64,000 nucleotides of DNA, from contig NZ_JALJRK010000001.1 of the NCBI RefSeq assembly GCF_024519725.1, forward strand, positions 62,001-126,000. The letters are read 5' to 3'. How positions within the stretch are numbered: position 1 is the stretch's first letter; every line of letters begins with the position of its first letter. The translations under genes were made by a program, and so were the position numbers. Below the pieces are notes generated by a model. The model was not told the origin of the DNA and did not search any database. It saw nothing but the letters and a program-made list of their open reading frames with translations. Shown piece by piece: positions 60,069 to 64,000 of this stretch. The DNA comes from Microvirga sp. Mcv34 (GTDB lineage Bacteria; Pseudomonadota; Alphaproteobacteria; Rhizobiales; Beijerinckiaceae).

Positions 60069-60583
60069 TAGGCAGCCCTCCCGACATTCCGCGTCAGCGT
60101 CTCAGGCTGAATGCCGATCATCTCGGCCAGCACGTCGAGAACCTTGTTCTTGCTTTCCTGAAAGACCTGCTTGCCCATCGCTGCTTTCGATTGGCTCTTT
60201 GCCGTCCAGACGGTGACCACGGCCTCCGCTGTAGTGACGATGGCGAAGTCATCCATGGGCCTGATAAAGGCCGCCAGACGCTGCGCCTCTGCCTTTGATG
60301 CGCACGGGAAGGTGCGCTCATCGCGGTAGCCAGCCTTGATAAGGGCGTACTTGCGGAGGTGCTCAGATGTGGGGAACCGCTCAGCCAGGACTTCCGGCAG
60401 GTTCATCCATGCTTCGTTGATGGCCGCGAAGTAGTGGTTATGGTTCGCCTGGGAACGATGTTCCTGCACGGCAAGCCGGTAGCTCTCCCCGACTACGAAC
60501 GAGGCATCACACTCCCGCTGGAAGCGATGATGCGGGACCATCGCGTCTCCTGACCACTGGAAGACGATCGGGGCCGTGCTCAT
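60068..60583 (-). CDS. Conserved phage protein
   Basis: A 171-aa protein (MSTAPIVFQWSGDAMVPHHR, NHNHYFAAINEAWMNLPEVL, CASKAEAQRLAAFIRPMDDF). The sequence looks like a conserved early phage protein found between exonuclease and HNH genes, but I cannot name its function. Confidence 0.72.
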   Translation of the reverse strand: MSTAPIVFQWSGDAMVPHHRFQRECDASFVVGESYRLAVQEHRSQANHNHYFAAINEAWMNLPEVLAERFPTSEHLRKYALIKAGYRDERTFPCASKAEAQRLAAFIRPMDDFAIVTTAEAVVTVWTAKSQSKAAMGKQVFQESKNKVLDVLAEMIGIQPETLTRNVGRAA

Positions 60584-61212
60584 GCCGCTTCCTGCTCATA
60601 GAGACTCATGAGCTGGCTGACCTTGTGCTCAACCTCGGCGAGGAACTCGGACACGTCCTTCTCAAGTTCCTTGATGCGAGGCTCGTCCCGCTCCAGCCTC
60701 TTCGTGAAGAGACGCATGGACGGCGGAAGGCGCGGATCGTACGAGATGAAGTCGCACCACTGACGGCCGGTGCAAGCCATCTGCCAGAGCATCTGCGTGA
60801 CATACTTGCCGGGGATTGTCTGACTGATGAGCGTGTCGATGTGGGTAGCGGTGTTCGGGCACTTGATCTCGACAAGCCCATCCTCTCCGATCAGCCCGTC
60901 AGGGCTTGCCCCGCTCATCAGGATACTAGGATGGGGTACGAAGCCGACCTGAACCACGTCGACGCCGACGCGAAACTCATAGGCGGCACGTGCTTCCGGC
61001 TCTTGCTCCGTACCCCATTGCATGGCCGCATTGCTGAACTTGTCGGCGCTGGCGCCGGTCAGCCGCTCCGCGACCAGTTCGGCCATGTAGTTTGCTCGAG
61101 ATGCGCCCCACCCGGTCTTGGTCTTGGCGATCACATCCGCCACGCGCGAGGCCGTGACCTTGCCGAGGCGAGCGGCGAACCATTCGGGTGTGCCTTGGAG
61201 TATCTCATCCAT
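60580..61212 (-). CDS. YqaJ/lambda-exonuclease-type recombinase nuclease
   Basis: A 210-aa protein. N-terminal LQGTPEWFAARLGKVTASRV and the catalytic ASPDGLIG with VEIKCPNTATH (D...ExK) define the YqaJ viral exonuclease fold. It makes 3' overhangs for annealing by the ERF protein encoded next to it. Together they are a two-component phage recombination system. Confidence 0.88.
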   Translation of the reverse strand: MDEILQGTPEWFAARLGKVTASRVADVIAKTKTGWGASRANYMAELVAERLTGASADKFSNAAMQWGTEQEPEARAAYEFRVGVDVVQVGFVPHPSILMSGASPDGLIGEDGLVEIKCPNTATHIDTLISQTIPGKYVTQMLWQMACTGRQWCDFISYDPRLPPSMRLFTKRLERDEPRIKELEKDVSEFLAEVEHKVSQLMSLYEQEAA

Positions 61213-61214
61213 GG

Positions 61215-61970
61215 TCAGACCCTCTTGCCGTTGTTGCGGCCGAAGGCCTGAAGCTCTTTGACGGCGGTGTCGAACTTCTTCGCCGGCAGGGCTGCGAGGC
61301 TATCGACCTTGAGGAACTTGCAGAACTTGGCCTCATCGGCTTCCACCGACTCGATCAGTTCGCGCAGCTGCAGAACCTGCTCCTCGCTGATGGCCGCAGG
61401 AGCGCCGGCCCCGTTGCCGTCGTCATCCTCGCCCCGGCTGGTCAGGTTCAGGAGGGCGGCGGCCGTGTATCGCTTGCCGTAGGAGATAGACGAGCCGTGA
61501 GCCTGCACGAGGTTCCGGCCGGGCCCTTTGTCGACAGGGAGACTGAAGGTCGTTTCCTCGGAATGGCCGCCCCGATGGGTCAGGACGCCCGTCACGGCCA
61601 CGAAGTCACCCTCCGTCTTTGTCCGGAATGAGATGGAGAAGCCGTGCTTGCCGAGGATGGGTCTGATCTGCTCGTTCACGTCTTCCCAGAGGGCATACCG
61701 GCTGCCGGTATTCGCGTTCTTCCCGCGCTCCTTGATGACCGGGAGTTCAGCCTGCATGTCAGCCAGTGCCGCGGCAAAGTCGGCTTGGGCATTGCGGCTG
61801 ACAATGCGCTGCTGCATCTCGAGCAGACGCTCCATCTTGTCGATATCGACATTCGGGTTCAGGGCGGCGCGCTCGATTACCTGAAGGATGGTCGCGCTTT
61901 CGGAAATCGGCTGCGGCAGCCGGTCCATGACTTCCGCCTCGGAGACGGTGGATACTTGGGTCTGGGGCAT
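61215..61970 (-). CDS. ERF-family single-strand annealing protein
   Basis: A 251-aa protein. LADMQAELPVIKERGKNANT, YALWEDVNEQIRPILGKHGF and SYGKRYTAAALLNLTSRGED mark the ERF superfamily (P22 Erf). The C-terminal part is variable (EEQVLQLRELIESVEADEAK). It anneals single strands during phage recombination. Confidence 0.9.
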   Translation of the reverse strand: MPQTQVSTVSEAEVMDRLPQPISESATILQVIERAALNPNVDIDKMERLLEMQQRIVSRNAQADFAAALADMQAELPVIKERGKNANTGSRYALWEDVNEQIRPILGKHGFSISFRTKTEGDFVAVTGVLTHRGGHSEETTFSLPVDKGPGRNLVQAHGSSISYGKRYTAAALLNLTSRGEDDDGNGAGAPAAISEEQVLQLRELIESVEADEAKFCKFLKVDSLAALPAKKFDTAVKELQAFGRNNGKRV

Positions 61971-61971
61971 T

Positions 61972-62235
61972 TCAGGCTCCGACAGTGAGAACGGGGAGTG
62001 ATTGAGCGGTTTCGGCTTGCTGCCGCATGGCGTGGACGCCTGTGCAGAGTTGCCGAAGGTTCCTGGCGGAGGTCTCCAGGTTGGCGGCTGCTAGGAGGAG
62101 CTTGCCCTCCTCGGCGCCGGGGGAGTTCATGGTTCCGGCCGCATAGGCGCATGCAATCTCAGTGCACCGAAGGAACTGCTCCGTCTTGTGCAGGATCTCC
62201 CGCGCCTGCTGCTCAAAGGCGGTGATGATTGTCAT
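61972..62235 (-). CDS. Small phage hypothetical protein
   Basis: An 87-aa mostly helical protein (MTIITAFEQQAREILHKTEQ). The start at 62235 overlaps the previous stop (ATGA). Confidence 0.65.
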   Translation of the reverse strand: MTIITAFEQQAREILHKTEQFLRCTEIACAYAAGTMNSPGAEEGKLLLAAANLETSARNLRQLCTGVHAMRQQAETAQSLPVLTVGA

Positions 62236-62381
62236 CGCTGGTTCTCCTTGCCCGCCACTTTGACGAGCGGCTTTTGCCAGCCGCATTCGCGAGAGAGTTG
62301 AGCGGTCTTGTCCGCCTTGATGCGCGAAGCGCGCTTGGTTTCGGGGCCACGCCACTTGAGGGTGATCGGGACGCGCTTCAT
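62232..62381 (-). CDS. Tiny phage protein (49 aa)
   Basis: A basic protein (MKRVPITLKWRGPETKRASR) between ATGA-coupled neighbours. No family. Confidence 0.6.
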   Translation of the reverse strand: MKRVPITLKWRGPETKRASRIKADKTAQLSRECGWQKPLVKVAGKENQR

Positions 62382-62506
62382 AGGACCTCCACGAGCTTGA
62401 AGATGGAGAAGCACCAGAGGCCGAAGATCACGAGAGCCATGAGAACCCAAAGGGCTTGCTCGACACGTTGGCAGTAGGCCTTGCAGCGAGAGTTGGAGAG
62501 GCTCAT
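62378..62506 (-). CDS. Tiny phage membrane protein (42 aa)
   Basis: MSLSNSRCKAYCQRVEQALW followed by a hydrophobic helix (VLMALVIFGLWCFSIF) and a short end. The start overlaps the previous stop as ATGA. Its membrane nature is visible; the role is unknown. Confidence 0.6.
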   Translation of the reverse strand: MSLSNSRCKAYCQRVEQALWVLMALVIFGLWCFSIFKLVEVL

Positions 62507-62673
62507 TGCTTCCTCCCTTCGGCGTCTTTCTTGGCGTGGTGGCGGTCGGAGGCCTCAAGGCGCTTGAGGATCCTCTTGAACAGGCCGCGAACCTTTGGGT
62601 CGGGCGAGTGCTCAGCGAATGCATGCACAGCTGGGATGAGCACCTGGCGCTCTTCCTTGGAGAAGTGCGGCAT
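62503..62673 (-). CDS. Tiny phage protein (56 aa)
   Basis: MPHFSKEERQVLIPAVHAFA, then a basic helix (RGLFKRILKRLEASDRHH). ATGA-coupled to both neighbours. Confidence 0.6.
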   Translation of the reverse strand: MPHFSKEERQVLIPAVHAFAEHSPDPKVRGLFKRILKRLEASDRHHAKKDAEGRKQ

Positions 62674-62930
62674 CACGCAGCCCCTCCGAAATCAGGAGAG
62701 AGCCGGTCTTCATCCGTGCCGCCACAAGGACAGGGGGCAGAGTCGAGAAGGCCCGTATTCCGATCTTTGTAGACGAAGTGACCGCGGCCCTCGCAGGTCG
62801 GGCAGGAGATGGTTGCCCCGCGCTGAAGTACGCTGTTTAGGAAGGCGACATCCTGCGCCACCTGCTGGATTACCTCTGAGCAGACGAGACGTGGGCGGCT
62901 CTTCGCGGGGAAGGAGATCACATCAGCCAT
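62673..62930 (-). CDS. Phage protein with zinc-ribbon motif
   Basis: An 85-aa protein. CPTCEGRGHFVYK and CPCGGTDED look like a DnaJ-type zinc ribbon. The N-terminus (MADVISFPAKSRPRLVCSEV) is unassigned. Confidence 0.68.
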   Translation of the reverse strand: MADVISFPAKSRPRLVCSEVIQQVAQDVAFLNSVLQRGATISCPTCEGRGHFVYKDRNTGLLDSAPCPCGGTDEDRLSPDFGGAA

Positions 62931-63120
62931 TGGTGTGCCCCTTCGCCTTGCCGATGACCTTGCGGATCATGCGAAGCGTCGGGCTGCCGTCGTGCCACTG
63001 CACGTCGGTCTCAACGACCTTCAGGACCTCCAGCATTTCGCGGATGAGCATCTGCTCGGGGCTGCGGTAGGTGCGCATATCGCGCATCGCGGCAGCGAAA
63101 TTGATGGAGCGCTGGCGCAT
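62923..63120 (-). CDS. Small phage hypothetical protein
   Basis: A 65-aa helical protein (MRQRSINFAAAMRDMRTYRS, VLKVVETDVQWHDGSPTLRM). It overlaps the next gene by 8 bp. Confidence 0.62.
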   Translation of the reverse strand: MRQRSINFAAAMRDMRTYRSPEQMLIREMLEVLKVVETDVQWHDGSPTLRMIRKVIGKAKGHTNG

Positions 63121-63121
63121 C

Positions 63122-63217
63122 TCAGGCCACCATCGACCAGAGGGCCACGGCCCCGGCGAACATACCGAGGCAGGCTAACTCACCAACAGTAGCGGCAATG
63201 GATTTGAGGAGGGGCAT
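63122..63217 (-). CDS. Tiny phage membrane protein (31 aa), first gene of the early operon
   Basis: MPLLKSIAATVGELACLGMF plus a short hydrophobic end (AGAVALWSMVA). It lies just downstream of the operator-promoter region. The ribosome-binding site is weak. Confidence 0.45.
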   Translation of the reverse strand: MPLLKSIAATVGELACLGMFAGAVALWSMVA

Positions 63218-63248
63218 GAAGGGTCATCCGATTGGCGTTGGATGATTA

Positions 63249-63300
63249 TTCATACAAACTGTATTAGTGACACGTCAAGCGTTATTTTTACAAAAAGTAT
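63249..63300 (-). promoter_or_regulatory. Early prophage promoter with two repressor-operator-like sites
   Basis: On the minus strand a TTGACG -35 (63273-63278) is 18 bp from a TATGAA -10 (63249-63254). Two similar dyads, ATACAAACTGTAT (63252-63264) and TTACAAAAAGTAT (63288-63300), each followed by TAG, lie 36 bp apart. They overlap the -10 or flank the -35 and fit CI-type operators. Confidence 0.6.
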
Positions 63301-63420
63301 TAGCGCGAGAGATCAGTGACTTAGGATTAAAAGACGTGACAGTCCCCGATATCCACAGGGGCATGTTCTTGCTTTGTTCCAGAATGCGCGACAGCTTACC
63401 GGGGCGAACAGGAGACCCGG

Positions 63421-63678
63421 ATGTCGAGCCAGATGATTCCAGAGTATGGGGATGATTGCCGAAGCGAAGTGCCTCGCTTCCAGCTATTCCTCACGTGCTA
63501 CAATTGCCAGCGTCCCTCCGCTCGATACCTTCAGGCCGTGCCATCTCACATCACGACAGAGGATGATCTGATTGAGAGCGGCCTGCTGGCGAAGCAGGCT
63601 TTTCTTTGCGGGAAATGTGAGTGCCCGATTGGGACGATTACGGGAGTGAAGGTCGAATGGATCGACGTTCCCTATTAG
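63421..63678 (+). CDS. Small zinc-finger-like protein
   Basis: An 85-aa plus-strand protein (MSSQMIPEYGDDCRSEVPRF). Two CxxC pairs (TCYNCQRP and CGKCECP) suggest a zinc ribbon. AGGAG precedes the ATG. It runs toward the repressor gene, whose 3' end it overlaps by 4 bp. Confidence 0.6.
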   Translation: MSSQMIPEYGDDCRSEVPRFQLFLTCYNCQRPSARYLQAVPSHITTEDDLIESGLLAKQAFLCGKCECPIGTITGVKVEWIDVPY

Positions 63679-64000
63679 TCGGCAGGGTAGTGAACGCTTC
63701 GGACCAAGCCGAGGATTTTCACCTCAGTTCCGTCATCCGGTTGAAAGTCTCTCGGCACGACGATAGCTCGATGCTTGGGGTTGTCGGAGCGGGGATGAAA
63801 CTCAACCCGGTCCTCGTAGAGCTCAACTTCTTTGACCGACCATTCGCGGAGCTGCCCGCCGTCTTTTGTACGCTCAATGACGACTTTCATTCCGTCCCGC
63901 AAAGGGACGCGGTTCTCCAGATCCTCATAATCGACGCAGAGGACATAGCCTCCCTCGAACATGGGGGGCTTGGCCTTGTTCATGCTGTCGCCTTCGATGA
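63675..64000 (-). CDS. CI-like repressor (peptidase S24 domain), start beyond the window
   Basis: The visible C-terminal part reads IEGDSMNKAKPPMFEGGYVL with the self-cleavage Ser in GDSM, a candidate catalytic Lys in RDGMKVVIERT, and a HPRSDNPKHRAIVVPRDF end. This is the LexA/CI S24 fold. The DNA-binding domain lies outside. It probably binds the operators at 63249-63300 and responds to RecA-type induction. Confidence 0.85.
   Translation of the reverse strand, partial: IEGDSMNKAKPPMFEGGYVLCVDYEDLENRVPLRDGMKVVIERTKDGGQLREWSVKEVELYEDRVEFHPRSDNPKHRAIVVPRDFQPDDGTEVKILGLVRSVHYPAD

Larger units (their letters stand above)
54316..64000. mobile_element. Left part of a prophage integrated in tRNA-Gln(CTG), cut by the window end
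   Basis: An integrase and excisionase-like gene lie just inside the att copy. A long minus-strand early operon of overlapping small genes follows (methylase, HNH, exonuclease, ERF), then a promoter-operator region and a CI-like repressor. Structural genes are not seen and would lie to the right. Confidence 0.85.

Overview
The window is GC-rich alphaproteobacterial DNA. The oxygen-dependent (Cob-type) cobalamin pathway with a CobN cobaltochelatase, several small DUF6894 proteins, Crp/Fnr-like regulators and Rhizobiales-type intergenic palindromes suggest a Methylobacteriaceae/Rhizobiales member such as Microvirga or a relative. The genus is an inference.

Positions 1-15600 hold a cobalamin cluster. 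A minus-strand operon runs from a cobalamin riboswitch (about 11240-11405): cbtB, cbtA, a DUF1636 metal-binding protein, cobW, cobN, cobG, cobH, cobI, cobJ. cobK converges on it, and cobL (cut by the window edge) diverges from cobK. On the other side of the riboswitch lie cobO-cobQ (plus), cobD (minus) and cobC (plus). These supply cobalt uptake and insertion, corrin-ring methylation and contraction, adenosylation, amidation and aminopropanol attachment. cobG carries a 23-bp tandem duplication at its 3' end, and cobN has a palindromic repeat inserted in frame.

Positions 15600-23200 are ordinary chromosome: a DUF6894 protein, a Crp/Fnr regulator, an exported HAD-type phosphatase, an outer-membrane beta-barrel, an exported protein made of a duplicated unit, a peptidoglycan-binding membrane protein and small membrane proteins.

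Positions 23202-54359 look like an integrated element bounded by two identical 44-bp copies of the 3' part of tRNA-Gln(CTG). It starts with a tyrosine recombinase and a plasmid-like replication module: an AlpA-type HTH, an HUH-like protein, a RepA-like ATPase, and an HTH initiator whose 3' end carries iterons. A second iteron array with exactly the same spacing lies about 1.16 kb downstream. The cargo from 30.6 to 45 kb is a dense regulatory and stress island. It holds five Crp/Fnr-like regulators in about 7 kb, DUF6894 and DUF2188 proteins, two proteins resembling the RNA polymerase alpha C-terminal domain, a nucleotide cyclase fused to a MarR-like domain, a single-domain response regulator and a pair of tiny membrane peptides. 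Several of these share a palindromic operator (TTGTACG-N4-CGTACAA) or a conserved leader just before the start codon. At 46.1-54.1 kb is a four-gene type I restriction-modification operon with two different HsdM subunits, flanked by its own 25-bp tRNA-like direct repeats.

Positions 54316 to the window end are the left part of a second element, a prophage using the same tRNA-Gln att sequence. It has an integrase, an excisionase-like HTH and a long minus-strand early operon of overlapping small genes (DUF3850, Dam-type methylase, HNH nuclease, YqaJ-type exonuclease, ERF annealing protein). It ends in an operator/promoter region and a CI-like S24 repressor cut by the window edge. The complete tRNA-Gln gene is expected beyond the right edge.
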